Shown one piece after another: positions 7,050-15,675 of a stretch of 22,701 nt of DNA. Under the pieces are notes generated by a model. It did not search any database. It saw nothing but the letters and a program-made list of their open reading frames with translations, and had not been told where the DNA came from. Source of the DNA: an uncultured Eubacteriales bacterium (lineage in GTDB: Bacteria > Bacillota > Clostridia > Oscillospirales > Acutalibacteraceae); contig CAJTXF010000040.1 in NCBI GenBank assembly GCA_910580045.1, positions 1 to 22,701 on the forward strand. Reading direction: 5' to 3'. Positions within the stretch are counted from its first letter, which is position 1; each line of letters opens with the position of its first letter. The translations under genes were made by a program, and so were the position numbers.

Positions 7050-8918
7050 ATGGCAAAGAAGAAAATAGTGGCCAGGATCTTGTGCGCGGCGTTGGCGGCT
7101 TCTTTGGTGCTTTCAGGGTGTGGCCAGAACGGCGGGCAGAGCAGCGAGAGCGCCCCTAGCAGCCAGGCAAGCCAAAGCAGCAGTGAAAACGAGAGCTCGG
7201 AAGCCTCTGCGGAGGAGAGCTCTCAGCCTGAGGAAAGCGGCACAGCGGAAAACGGCATTGTTTTTGACGAGCAGGGCCGCTTTGTCAAATATGACCCGCC
7301 CATCACCCTGACCACCCATGCCGTTGTGGGCGTGGACACCATGTTCCATGAAGGCTGCGACATAGAAAATAACGGCTGGACCCAGTGGCTCAAGGAGAAC
7401 CTGGGCATTGAGTGGAAGATGAAGTGGGTATCCGCGGACAGCGAGAACAACACCCAGAAGCTGGACCTGGCTTTCGCCAGCGATGATATGCCCGATGTAA
7501 TCTACCCCAGCGTGGGCCAGACCACCAAATTCGCCCAGGCGGGCAAACTGACCGCCCTGGACGAGCTGTTGGACAACGTCCCGCCCATTGTACAGTACTA
7601 TTTGGATGACGCGGAGGCGCTCTCCCAGGGCGCTTTCTGGAAGCCCTTTACCGTGGACGGCAAAAAGTACGCAGTGCCCGCCGGAATGGACTCTCTGGCC
7701 TTCTGGACCGACAACTTCATCCGCACGGATATTCTGGCCGGCCTGGAGATGGAGATTCCCGAAACCATCAGCGACCTGGACGCCCTGTTCGCGGCCTACC
7801 ATGAGAAATATCCCAGCGGCAGGGCCATGCGGTTGGACAAGGACCTGGGCGGCTGGGAACTGGTCCTTACCGCCTATGGGGCCAACACCGCCTGGACCGA
7901 GAAGGAGGGCAAGCTGGTATACGGCGGCGTTCAGCCCGAGATGCGGGACGCCCTGGCAAAGCTGGCGGAGTACTACTCCAAGGGCTATATCGACCCGGAA
8001 TTTGTGGTGAAGGACGGCTCTAAGGCCAACGAAGACATGATTGCCGGCAATATGCTGGTCTGGAACGGCGCTTGGTCTGCCATCGCCAATCCCTTTACCC
8101 CCATGTGGAACGCCCTGCCGGACGCCGAGCTGAAGGCCATTCCCTTTATCACCGGAGACGATGGCACCTGCAGCGTGGTAAAGGATACCTGGTGGACAGA
8201 CCGTCCCACCGCCATCACCAGCGGCTGCGAGCATCCCGAGGCTGTTTTCTACGCCTTCGGCGACAACCTGGACTCCTACTACCGCAACGAGGCCGGGCTG
8301 CGGGAGACCTTGAAGAACGAGTACAACTACGAGATGAAGTACCCTGTCACCCAGGTGCAGGACCCCATCAACGCGGAGGAGATTGCAGAGAAGTATCCCA
8401 ACGTCGGCCAGCCCCGGCAGCTGTACCTCTATGAGTACTCCGATGAGGAAGAGGGCTGCGGCTATATGAACGACTACTACACCCAGCAGGGCTCCTGGCT
8501 CGGCATCGGCGCGAAGATCGTCAGCATCGGCAACGGGGACTTCGGCACAATGACCGAGGCCTATAACACCGGGGACCGCAGCGTACTCTCCACAGACGGC
8601 GGCAAGATGTTCGATGAGTGGAACAGCACCCATCCCAACATGGTAAAGACCTTTGCCGAGGGCATCTATCCCTATTGGGACGCCCTGATGGCAGGCGAGG
8701 GCGGCGTGCTCAAGCCCAACGGCTACGCGGGCGCTTCCACTGCTACTATGGTGGAGAAGCAGGCCTATCTGGACAAGCTGCAGATTGAGACCTTTACCCA
8801 GATTATCATGGGCACCCAGCCCATCGAGGCCTTTGACGAGTTTGTCAACAACTGGAACGCCAACGGCGGCGAGGATATCACCGCTGAGGTGAACGAGTGG
8901 TACAGCTCTAACAAGTAA
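7050..8918 (+). CDS. Sugar-binding lipoprotein of an ABC transporter
   Basis: The 622-residue protein starts with a lipoprotein signal: KKK, a hydrophobic run, and lipobox LSGC with the lipidated cysteine at residue 24. A 40-residue Ser/Glu/Gln-rich tether follows. The rest resembles family-1 extracellular solute-binding proteins of the long LplA/YtcQ type (550-620 residues), including DMPDVIYPSVGQTTKFAQAGKLTALDELLD, quoted only as its two halves DMPDVIYP and GKLTALDELLD, and the late WNANGG segment. It would capture an oligosaccharide at the membrane surface and deliver it to the two permeases encoded next. AAGGAG lies 9 bases before the ATG. A hairpin with T-tract after the gene probably makes this protein more abundant than the permeases. 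The exact sugar cannot be read from the sequence. Confidence 0.92.
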   Translation: MAKKKIVARILCAALAASLVLSGCGQNGGQSSESAPSSQASQSSSENESSEASAEESSQPEESGTAENGIVFDEQGRFVKYDPPITLTTHAVVGVDTMFHEGCDIENNGWTQWLKENLGIEWKMKWVSADSENNTQKLDLAFASDDMPDVIYPSVGQTTKFAQAGKLTALDELLDNVPPIVQYYLDDAEALSQGAFWKPFTVDGKKYAVPAGMDSLAFWTDNFIRTDILAGLEMEIPETISDLDALFAAYHEKYPSGRAMRLDKDLGGWELVLTAYGANTAWTEKEGKLVYGGVQPEMRDALAKLAEYYSKGYIDPEFVVKDGSKANEDMIAGNMLVWNGAWSAIANPFTPMWNALPDAELKAIPFITGDDGTCSVVKDTWWTDRPTAITSGCEHPEAVFYAFGDNLDSYYRNEAGLRETLKNEYNYEMKYPVTQVQDPINAEEIAEKYPNVGQPRQLYLYEYSDEEEGCGYMNDYYTQQGSWLGIGAKIVSIGNGDFGTMTEAYNTGDRSVLSTDGGKMFDEWNSTHPNMVKTFAEGIYPYWDALMAGEGGVLKPNGYAGASTATMVEKQAYLDKLQIETFTQIIMGTQPIEAFDEFVNNWNANGGEDITAEVNEWYSSNK

Positions 8919-8937
8919 GCGCCGACTGTTTCATACC

Positions 8938-8993
8938 GCACAGCAGGGGATCTGCCTGTTTTCCCACGTTCCCCTGTTGTGCTTTTATTTTAT
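8938..8993 (+). terminator. Attenuating hairpin between binding protein and permease
   Basis: GCACAGCAGGGG at 8938-8949 pairs with CCCCTGTTGTGC at 8971-8982 (12 pairs, one of them G-U) across a 21-base loop and is followed directly by TTTTATTTTAT. This has the form of an intrinsic terminator, but it lies inside an operon that continues in the same direction 22 bases later. Partial termination here, or protection of the upstream mRNA from 3' decay, would raise binding-protein levels above permease levels, as is common in sugar ABC operons. Confidence 0.7.
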
Positions 8994-9014
8994 AGAGAAA
9001 GAGGGGACGCGTAC

Positions 9015-9944
9015 ATGAGCGCTCCAACACGTATGCAGTCAAGAGGAGGCTTCTCCTCCTATTTTAAGCGCAAGTGGCAGCTCTATGCGATGCTGCTGCT
9101 GCCAGCCTTTGTGGTACTGCTTTTCAACTATGTGCCGTTGTATGGCCTTGTCATCGCATTCAAGGATTTTAACCCCGGGCAGGGGATGCTGAACAGCCCC
9201 TGGGTGGGGATGAAGTGGTTCAAAACCGCTTGGGCCATGCCGGACTTCTCCGGAATCGTCTGGAACACCTTTATTATTGCCGTGGGAAAGATTGTCTTCG
9301 GGCAGATTGCCGCGATTCTCTTTGCCCTGCTGCTCAATGAGGTGAGCAACCCCATCTATAAACGCACGGTTCAGACCATCACCTATTTCCCCCATTTTCT
9401 CTCCTGGGTGATCATTGGGGGCATTTTCACGGATATGCTCTCCACCACGGGGGTCATCAACCAGTTTCTGGGGCTGTTCGGCATTGAGCCCATCTTCTTT
9501 CTAGGCAGCAACCAGTGGTTCCAGCCCACGATGGTTTTCCTGGAAACCTGGAAGGAGTTCGGCTGGGGGGCGATCGTGTACCTGGCCGCTATGACGAACA
9601 TCAGTCCTGACCTGTACGAGGCAGCCGCCATGGACGGGGCGGGGCGGCTGAAAAGCATCTGGCATATCACCCTGCCAGGAATCAGCTCTATTATCGTCAT
9701 GCTCTGCGTGCTGAATATCGGCAACGTGCTCAACGCGGGATTTGACCAGATTCTGGTCATGTACAACCCGGCGGTCTACCGCACCGGGGATGTGCTGGAC
9801 ACCTTTATTTACCGGCAGGGCCTGCTGGACGCCCAGTACTCCCTGTCCACAGCCATCGGCCTGTTCAAGTCGGTCATTAGCCTGGTCCTGACTCTGACAG
9901 CCAATTACCTGGCCGTTCGTTTTTCCAATTACCGTGTCTTTTAG
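9015..9944 (+). CDS. Sugar ABC transporter permease (LplB/UgpA-type)
   Basis: The 309-residue inner-membrane protein has about six hydrophobic helices, beginning with LYAMLLLPAFVVLLFNYVPL. The cytoplasmic EAA loop reads DLYEAAAMDGAGRLKSIWHI followed by TLP, the site that docks the ATPase. Family: binding-protein-dependent transport permeases of the CUT1-like oligosaccharide type, first subunit. The ATG at 9015 is preferred to the GTG at 8979 because GAGGGG lies about 9 bases before it and because the GTG lies inside the attenuator hairpin. It pairs with the permease starting 12 bases after its stop. Confidence 0.92.
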   Translation: MSAPTRMQSRGGFSSYFKRKWQLYAMLLLPAFVVLLFNYVPLYGLVIAFKDFNPGQGMLNSPWVGMKWFKTAWAMPDFSGIVWNTFIIAVGKIVFGQIAAILFALLLNEVSNPIYKRTVQTITYFPHFLSWVIIGGIFTDMLSTTGVINQFLGLFGIEPIFFLGSNQWFQPTMVFLETWKEFGWGAIVYLAAMTNISPDLYEAAAMDGAGRLKSIWHITLPGISSIIVMLCVLNIGNVLNAGFDQILVMYNPAVYRTGDVLDTFIYRQGLLDAQYSLSTAIGLFKSVISLVLTLTANYLAVRFSNYRVF

Positions 9945-9956
9945 GAGGAGAGTATC

Positions 9957-10847
9957 ATGAAAAGCAAACTTGCCAAGAGCTTCGGTGACCGGGTCTTTCT
10001 GGTGGTGGACTATATTCTCCTTTTCATCGTCAGCCTGACCTGTCTTCTGCCTGTGGTCCATGTGGCGGCCCTTTCCTTCAGCGACACAGTTTCCGCCTCT
10101 ACCAACTCGGTGCTGTTCCTGCCCAAGGGCTTTAATATGGCGGCGTATGAGACCATGTTCTCCAACCCCATCTTCCTGAACTCATTTTTCGTGTCCATTT
10201 TCCGGACCCTGGTGGGTACTGCCATCAACCTGGTCCTGGCTATTCTGGCCGCCTACCCCCTCTCCAAGGAGGATGAGGAGCTGCGGGGGCGCAAATGGAT
10301 TAGCCTGTTTTTCATCATCCCCATGATGGTCTCCGGCGGCTTGATTCCCAACTATCTGCTGGTAAACAGCCTGGGGCTGATGGACAGCCTTTGGGCCCTA
10401 ATCCTGCCCGGCTGCCTGCCCATTGCCAATGTGGTGCTGATGATGAATTTCTTCCGGGGCATCAACAGGAGCATCTTTGAATCCGCGGAGATTGATGGGG
10501 CCAATGATTTTACCATTTTGCTGCGGATTGCTCTGCCCCTGGCTACGGCCTCCATCGCCACGGTGACCCTGTTCCAGATGGTGGCCCACTGGAACGAGTG
10601 GTTTGGGGCCACTATCTATATCAATGACCGGAACAAATGGCCCCTGCAGACCCTGCTGCGGCAGATGCTGACCAGTATTGACTACAACTCCTTTGGGGCC
10701 GAGAGCCTGGGCAAGCTGCGGCTGCTGTCAGACCGCTCCTTCCGGGGGGCGATGATTGTGTTTGCCACAGTCCCCATTATGTGCGTGTACCCCTTTATGC
10801 AGAAATATTTTGTTTCAGGTATCACTATCGGTTCGGTGAAAGAGTGA
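9957..10847 (+). CDS. Sugar ABC transporter permease (LplC/UgpE-type)
   Basis: The 296-residue protein has six predicted membrane helices, starting with VVDYILLFIVSLTCLLPVVH. The EAA loop reads FESAEIDGANDFTILLRIAL and PLA. The ending PFMQKYFVSGITIGSVKE is typical of the second permease of the LplC/YtcP group. AGGAGG precedes the ATG by about 8 bases, and the gap to the previous gene is only 12 bases, so the two permeases are co-transcribed and probably form a heterodimer. No ATPase gene is present in the cluster, so a shared MsmX-type ATPase encoded elsewhere is expected to energise transport. Confidence 0.92.
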   Translation: MKSKLAKSFGDRVFLVVDYILLFIVSLTCLLPVVHVAALSFSDTVSASTNSVLFLPKGFNMAAYETMFSNPIFLNSFFVSIFRTLVGTAINLVLAILAAYPLSKEDEELRGRKWISLFFIIPMMVSGGLIPNYLLVNSLGLMDSLWALILPGCLPIANVVLMMNFFRGINRSIFESAEIDGANDFTILLRIALPLATASIATVTLFQMVAHWNEWFGATIYINDRNKWPLQTLLRQMLTSIDYNSFGAESLGKLRLLSDRSFRGAMIVFATVPIMCVYPFMQKYFVSGITIGSVKE

Positions 10848-10901
10848 CGATATTATAGATGTGAGCGGAAAACCGCGGAATCAATGTGGAGGTGTATTGC
10901 T

Positions 10902-13469
10902 ATGAATCAGGCGCTGAACGACATTCTGAACGGCAGGGAGGAAAACTATCTGCTCCCTTTCTTTTGGCAGCATGACGGCCATAAAGAGGAACTACCGGAG
11001 CGAATCCAAAAACTCCGGGAGAGCGGCTGCCGGGCCTTCTGCCTGGAGTCCCGGCCCTTTGAGGATTTCTGCGGCGAGACCTGGTGGGAGAATCTGGAGG
11101 TCATCCTGAGGGAGGCCAGGAGGCTGGACATGAAGGTGTGGATTTTGGACGACAAGCACTTTCCCACCGGCTACGCCAACGGCATCGCTGAGGCCAAGTA
11201 CCCAGAGCGCAGGCGCTGGTACCTGCGGGAGGACCATGTGGACCTGATGGGCCCTGCCAGGGAGATGTCCGTTCTGGTCCCGCCCTGCGGGAGGGAGGAG
11301 AAGCTGATTGCAGCCTGCGCCTTTCTGCGGACCGGGGAGGGAGAGGAGCTTGCCGGGGAGCCGATGGCGCTTTCCGTCCAGCCGGGGGACAAGTTCCTGT
11401 ATCTTGATGTGCCCGAGGGCTGCTGGCGGGTGTTCTTCGTCTATAAGACCCGGGCCAAGGATTCCAACTACATCAGTATGCTCACGCCGGAAGGGCCCCA
11501 GGCGCTGATTGAGGCGGTGTACGAGCCCCATTTTGAGCGCTTCGGGGAGTATTTCGGCAATACCATCGCGGGCTTCTTCTCCGACGAGCCCAGCCTGGAC
11601 GCCCCTTATACCGGCCCCTGGGGGCAGGATACTGGATTTTATTACCGCACCGTAGGCCAGCCGGGGATAGCCCTGCCCTGGGAGGATATGGTCCTCAGCG
11701 AGATGGAGCAAAGGGGCTGTAAGGAGGCCTTGAACCAGCTCCCCGCCCTCTGGTATCCTCTGCGGGGGGAGAGCCAAAACGTGCGCCTGGCCTATATGGA
11801 CAGCGTGACAGCGCTGTGGAGGAAGAATTTCTCCTGCCAGCTGGGGGACTGGTGCCGGGCCCATGGCGTGATGTACATCGGCCACATCATCGAGGACATG
11901 AACGCCCATGGCAGGCTGGGCTGCAGCGCAGGCCACTTCTTCCGGGCCCTGGCCGGGCAAGACATGAGTGGCATCGACATTGTGCTCCATCAGGTCATGC
12001 CGGGTATGGGACGATACCAGACGGCAGCCTGTATCTCCCAGGGCGTGGCTGACCCGGAGTTCTTCCACTATATGCTGTCCCAGCTGGCGGCGTCCCAGGC
12101 CAGGCAGGACCCCGGCATGAGGGGCCGGGCCATGTGTGAGGTGTTCGGAGCCTTCGGCTGGGCGGAGGGCGCACCGTTCATGAAGTGGCTCATGGACTTT
12201 CTGCTGGTACGGGGGGTGAACCACTTCGTGCCCCACGCATTCACGGACTTCTTCCCGGACCCGGACTGCCCGCCCCACTTTTTCGCGGATGGGAACGACC
12301 CGCAGTTTGAGGGGTTTGCCAAGCTGATGAACTATGTGAACCGGGCGGCGCATCTGCTCTATGGCGCGGATATGGAGGCGGCGGGAGCCGTTCTCTACCA
12401 CGCGGAAGCCGAATGGATGGAAGGCCAGGGCTGTATGCCGTCCCAGAAGCCCGCCAAGGCCCTCTATGACAAGCATATCCCCTATGACGTCGTGTCTGTC
12501 GATCTCCTTGCCCAGGCCCAGGCCGGGGCGGGGCGGTTCGTTGCGGGAGGGAGAAAGTACGGCTTTTTGGCCGTGCCCGCCTGTAAATATCTGCCAAAAG
12601 AGTTCTGGCAGGCGGCGAAGCGCCTAAAGGCCGGGGGCGTACCTGTCCTCTTTGTGGACGCTGCGCCGGAGTGCGCCGGGGAGCTGCCCGGGGAAATCGT
12701 GGGGCTCCAAGAGCTCCCCGGACGGATTCTGGACAGCGGCCTTGCCCACGACTACCGTACAGACTCGGCCCTGCTGCGCATCGCCAGGTTCGACCGGGAG
12801 GCTTCCTCCGCGTTTTTCGTGTTCAATGAAGACCCACAGCGAGCGGCAGAAGCCATCCGCTTCCCGGTAAAGGGCCGATTCCTGCGGCTGGACCTACTCA
12901 ATGAGGTCTATGAGTGGGCGGAGACAGAGGATGGCACGGTGGCCCTTTCCCTGGAGCCGGGGGAATCTGTTATCCTGCTCTGGGGCGGCGCGGATAGCGG
13001 CGAATGGGCTGCGTTCCCGGAACAGACCTGCTGGGAGGAGGGAGAAGATCTCCATGCCCTTTGGGACATCGACCTTTGGGAGCAGGGCAAGCTGGAGGGC
13101 TATGCGCCCTTCAAGAGCGGCTCGGAGCTCTTCAACATCACTGGCAGGAACGGCGAACCGGAGTTCTCCGGGAAGATACGCTACCGCGCCAGCGTCCGGC
13201 TGGAAAAAGCGCCGCTTTGCCTTGATTTAGGCCAGGTAGGGGTGTCGGCCCAGCTTCGCGTGAACGGCCGCGATCTGGGCTGGCGTATCACAGCCCCGTA
13301 CCGATGGGATATTACGGATTACGTTGCAGACGGTGAAAACGAGATTGAGATTATCGCCGCAAATACCCTGGCAAATCGTTTACAGGACAGTCTCTCACGC
13401 AAGATGCCGATCCCGCCCAGCGGGGTGCTGGGGCCGGTACGCATATCCCAGGCGAAGGGAGCCCGGTAA
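10902..13469 (+). CDS. GH106-like glycoside hydrolase, cytoplasmic
   Basis: The 855-residue protein has no signal peptide. The N-terminal ~500 residues look like a TIM-barrel hydrolase related to GH106 alpha-L-rhamnosidases: LPFFWQHDGHKEELPERIQK, GCRAFCLESRPFEDF, WILDDKHFPTGYANG, IAGFFSDEPSL (D228/E229) and GHIIEDMNAHGRLG (E331/D332), followed by LAGQDMSGIDIV. The acidic residues named are candidates for catalysis by position only. A beta-sandwich resembling a GH2-type sugar-binding domain is at the end: LRVNGRDLGWRITAPYRWDI with NEIEIIAANTLANRLQD. The start at 10902 is chosen because GGAGG sits 9 bases before it; a start at 10884 would overlap that site. It lies 54 bases after the permease and is followed by the GH127 gene, so it probably trims imported oligosaccharides. 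The exact sugar specificity is unknown. Confidence 0.7.
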   Translation: MNQALNDILNGREENYLLPFFWQHDGHKEELPERIQKLRESGCRAFCLESRPFEDFCGETWWENLEVILREARRLDMKVWILDDKHFPTGYANGIAEAKYPERRRWYLREDHVDLMGPAREMSVLVPPCGREEKLIAACAFLRTGEGEELAGEPMALSVQPGDKFLYLDVPEGCWRVFFVYKTRAKDSNYISMLTPEGPQALIEAVYEPHFERFGEYFGNTIAGFFSDEPSLDAPYTGPWGQDTGFYYRTVGQPGIALPWEDMVLSEMEQRGCKEALNQLPALWYPLRGESQNVRLAYMDSVTALWRKNFSCQLGDWCRAHGVMYIGHIIEDMNAHGRLGCSAGHFFRALAGQDMSGIDIVLHQVMPGMGRYQTAACISQGVADPEFFHYMLSQLAASQARQDPGMRGRAMCEVFGAFGWAEGAPFMKWLMDFLLVRGVNHFVPHAFTDFFPDPDCPPHFFADGNDPQFEGFAKLMNYVNRAAHLLYGADMEAAGAVLYHAEAEWMEGQGCMPSQKPAKALYDKHIPYDVVSVDLLAQAQAGAGRFVAGGRKYGFLAVPACKYLPKEFWQAAKRLKAGGVPVLFVDAAPECAGELPGEIVGLQELPGRILDSGLAHDYRTDSALLRIARFDREASSAFFVFNEDPQRAAEAIRFPVKGRFLRLDLLNEVYEWAETEDGTVALSLEPGESVILLWGGADSGEWAAFPEQTCWEEGEDLHALWDIDLWEQGKLEGYAPFKSGSELFNITGRNGEPEFSGKIRYRASVRLEKAPLCLDLGQVGVSAQLRVNGRDLGWRITAPYRWDITDYVADGENEIEIIAANTLANRLQDSLSRKMPIPPSGVLGPVRISQAKGAR

Positions 13470-13518
13470 GACCGTCCGTTTAGGCCTATCCAATCTATTT
13501 TTCCATAAAAGTGAGGTC

Positions 13519-15411
13519 ATGGTGGTGGCTCAAGGAGCCTGGAACTTTTATACCGCGAAAGAACTGAAACCGGAGGGCTGGCTGAAACGGCAGTTGAAGC
13601 TTCAGGCAGAGGGCCTGCATGGTAATCTGGACCGGGTGTGGAGAGACGTAAAGGACAGCGCCTGGATTGGGGGCACAGCGGAGAGCTGGGAGAGGGTCCC
13701 CTATTGGCTGGATGGCTTTATCCCCCTGGCCTACCTGCTGGAAGACGAAGACATGATTGCCCGGGCCAAGCGTTATATCGATGCGATTCTGGACCGACAG
13801 AAGGAGGACGGCTGGCTCTGTCCCTGCCCAGACCAAGAGCGCTGGCAGTATGACACCTGGGCCGTGCAGCTTGTTTCTAAGGTGCTGGCCGTGTATTACC
13901 AGTGCTCCGGGGATGAGCGGGCCCTGAAAGCGCTGTATCGGATGCTGAAAAACTACTATGCTCTGCTTTCCAGCGGCAAAATACATCTTTTTGGCTGGGG
14001 AAAGGCCCGCTGGTTTGAGACCTTTATTGGGATTGGCCTGCTGTACAAGCGCTGCCCGGAGGACTGGCTGGTGGAACTGGGCAGGCTCCTCCGGGAGCAA
14101 GGCCAGGACTACAATCAGGTCGTGAGCCGCTGGAAACGCCCCCTGAATCAATGGTCCTTAGAGACCCACATAGTCAACCTTGCCATGATGCTGAGAGCCG
14201 AGGCGGCTTCCTGTGAGGTTTTGGGCCTGCCGTATACCGGGAAGGCAGACCGCTGGGATAATCTGCTCAAGAAGTATAACGGCACCCCAGTGGAGTTGTT
14301 CACCGGAGACGAATGCCTCTCAGGCCTGTCGCCCATTCAGGGGACAGAGCTTTGCGCGGTGGTAGAGCAGATGTATTCTTATGAGCAGCTTTACGCCTGC
14401 ACCGGAGACAGTAAATGGGCAGAACTGCTGGAAACAGTAGCGTTCAACGGCCTGCCTGCCGCCATCAGTGATGATATGTGGGCGCACCAGTACGACCAGA
14501 TGAGCAACCAGATTTCCTGCGAGCGGTTCCCTGGCAAGGCGGTTTTCCGGACCAATGGACCGGACGCCCATCTGTTTGGGTTGGAGCCTCACTTTGGATG
14601 CTGCACAGCTAATTTTGGCCAGGGCTGGCCAAAGCTGGCCCTCTCCGCCTTCCTCCATCAAGGAAACCGGATTCTGAGCGGCATACCGATTCCCAGCCGT
14701 CTGCGCACGGAGATTGGTGGAAAAAAGGTGGATATTTCCTTAAAAACGAACTATCCATTTGAAAGCCGTTTTGTTTATGAAGTGGACTGCCAAGAGGGCG
14801 CAACGTTTTGTTTGCAGCTCCGTGTCCCGAGCTATGCGAAGGAGCCTCTGCTCAACGGACGTCCGGTGCACAGCGGGACGGGCGTTTCGGTGGAGATTAG
14901 GGGGAAAACCTCTGTTACGTTGGAATGTCAGACTCAGCCTGTGCTGCTGGACCGGCCTTATGGCCTGAAAAGTGTCCGGTGTGGCCCGCTGGTGTTCTCA
15001 TTGCCTATTGCCTATCAGAAGAGAAAGCTCGAGTTCGAGCGGGATGGAGTAGAGCGGAAGTTCCCTTACTGCGACTATGAATATATCGGACAGTCGCCCT
15101 GGAACTTTGGGTTTAGCAGCCGCCGCTTTGAAAAAGAGGAACGGGGGGTAACCGCCGTCCCATTCTCCTCAGAACACCCTCCGGTTGTATTGAAAGCGAA
15201 GCTGAAGCAAATCGACTGGGGTTTTGAGGACGGGTATGAGACTGTATGCGCCAAGACGCCGAACTCTTTGCGGCCGCTCTCGGAGGAAGTGGAGTTGGCT
15301 CTATATCCATACGGCTGCGCGAAGCTGCGTATGACAGAGCTGCCTCTGCTGGCTGAACAGGACCAATGGCAGGCTCCAAACGCCAGAGCGGCAAGGCAGA
15401 GTCAGGGCTGA
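13519..15411 (+). CDS. GH127-family beta-L-arabinofuranosidase-like enzyme
   Basis: The 630-residue protein lacks a signal peptide and resembles the former DUF1680 family (GH127, and related GH146/GH142). The (alpha/alpha)6-barrel motifs RVPYWLDGFIPLAYLLED, DGWLCPCP and NQWSLETH are visible. In characterised GH127 enzymes a Glu and three Cys bind zinc and one Cys is the nucleophile. Here the matching set is E277 and C279 in GTELC, and C361-C362 in HFGCCTANFGQGWPKL. E265 in GDECLSG is a candidate acid/base. All are intact, so the enzyme is probably active. The most likely action is release of L-arabinofuranose from plant or extensin-type chains; other sugars are possible for distant members. 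The ATG at 13519 is only 2 bases from GTGAGG, so GTG codons at 13522 or 13525 may be the true start. Confidence 0.85.
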   Translation: MVVAQGAWNFYTAKELKPEGWLKRQLKLQAEGLHGNLDRVWRDVKDSAWIGGTAESWERVPYWLDGFIPLAYLLEDEDMIARAKRYIDAILDRQKEDGWLCPCPDQERWQYDTWAVQLVSKVLAVYYQCSGDERALKALYRMLKNYYALLSSGKIHLFGWGKARWFETFIGIGLLYKRCPEDWLVELGRLLREQGQDYNQVVSRWKRPLNQWSLETHIVNLAMMLRAEAASCEVLGLPYTGKADRWDNLLKKYNGTPVELFTGDECLSGLSPIQGTELCAVVEQMYSYEQLYACTGDSKWAELLETVAFNGLPAAISDDMWAHQYDQMSNQISCERFPGKAVFRTNGPDAHLFGLEPHFGCCTANFGQGWPKLALSAFLHQGNRILSGIPIPSRLRTEIGGKKVDISLKTNYPFESRFVYEVDCQEGATFCLQLRVPSYAKEPLLNGRPVHSGTGVSVEIRGKTSVTLECQTQPVLLDRPYGLKSVRCGPLVFSLPIAYQKRKLEFERDGVERKFPYCDYEYIGQSPWNFGFSSRRFEKEERGVTAVPFSSEHPPVVLKAKLKQIDWGFEDGYETVCAKTPNSLRPLSEEVELALYPYGCAKLRMTELPLLAEQDQWQAPNARAARQSQG

Positions 15412-15633
15412 CAGCCCCGTGGCCATCGCAGACTGCTTGAACCTCCCTGTTAAATGGCTGACAGGACACTCTCAGCTGAAGGAGCCGAAAGCAGGAGAGG
15501 CGGCGGATTGTGAGTATCCGTGGCTCTTTCTGGGCAACTATGGACAGTGCCGCCCCCGGTCTATGTGCTGACTTATGCGCTGACAGGAGCGTCCGCCTTT
15601 TGGATGAAACAAAAACAGTACAAAAAGAAGAAA
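15412..15633. other. Spacer after the sugar operon
   Basis: No recognisable gene. A plus-strand frame from about 15393 to 15572 stays open (containing AIADCLNLPVKWLTG) and has a faint helix-turn-helix flavour, but it has no start signal and no firm family match. It is more likely spacer or a decayed remnant. Confidence 0.4.
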
Positions 15634-15675
15634 GGCCGGTGAGAGTCACTTCCCACCGGCCCTTTTGTGTTTTGC
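15634..15675. terminator. Bidirectional terminator-like hairpin
   Basis: GGCCGGTG at 15634-15641 pairs perfectly with CACCGGCC at 15654-15661 across 12 bases. On the plus strand CTTTTGTGTTTT follows; on the minus strand TTTCTTCTTTTTG follows. It therefore can end both the sugar operon and the minus-strand reductase remnant, whose stop codon at 15676 lies just before it. It was probably the native terminator of the reductase gene. Confidence 0.75.

Noticed and set aside
7113..8633. Long minus-strand open frame (506 codons) opposite the sugar-binding protein gene
   Set aside because: It is the antisense shadow of a GC-rich, codon-biased gene. It is rich in Val/Leu/Gly/His without motifs and lacks a start signal, while the plus strand has a lipobox and family motifs.
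10992..12476. Minus-strand 494-codon open frame opposite the GH106-like gene
   Set aside because: Same antisense-shadow pattern (His/Gln/Leu/Pro-rich, no domains). The plus-strand protein has clear hydrolase motifs.
13324..13518. Upstream extension of the GH127 reading frame
   Set aside because: It overlaps the 3' end of the GH106-like gene in another frame, has an Arg/Pro-rich composition unlike the family, and GH127 homology begins only after about 13530.
15393..15572. Possible small helix-turn-helix remnant (AIADCLNLPVKWLTG)
   Set aside because: One short resemblance only, with no start codon or ribosome binding site and no second supporting motif.
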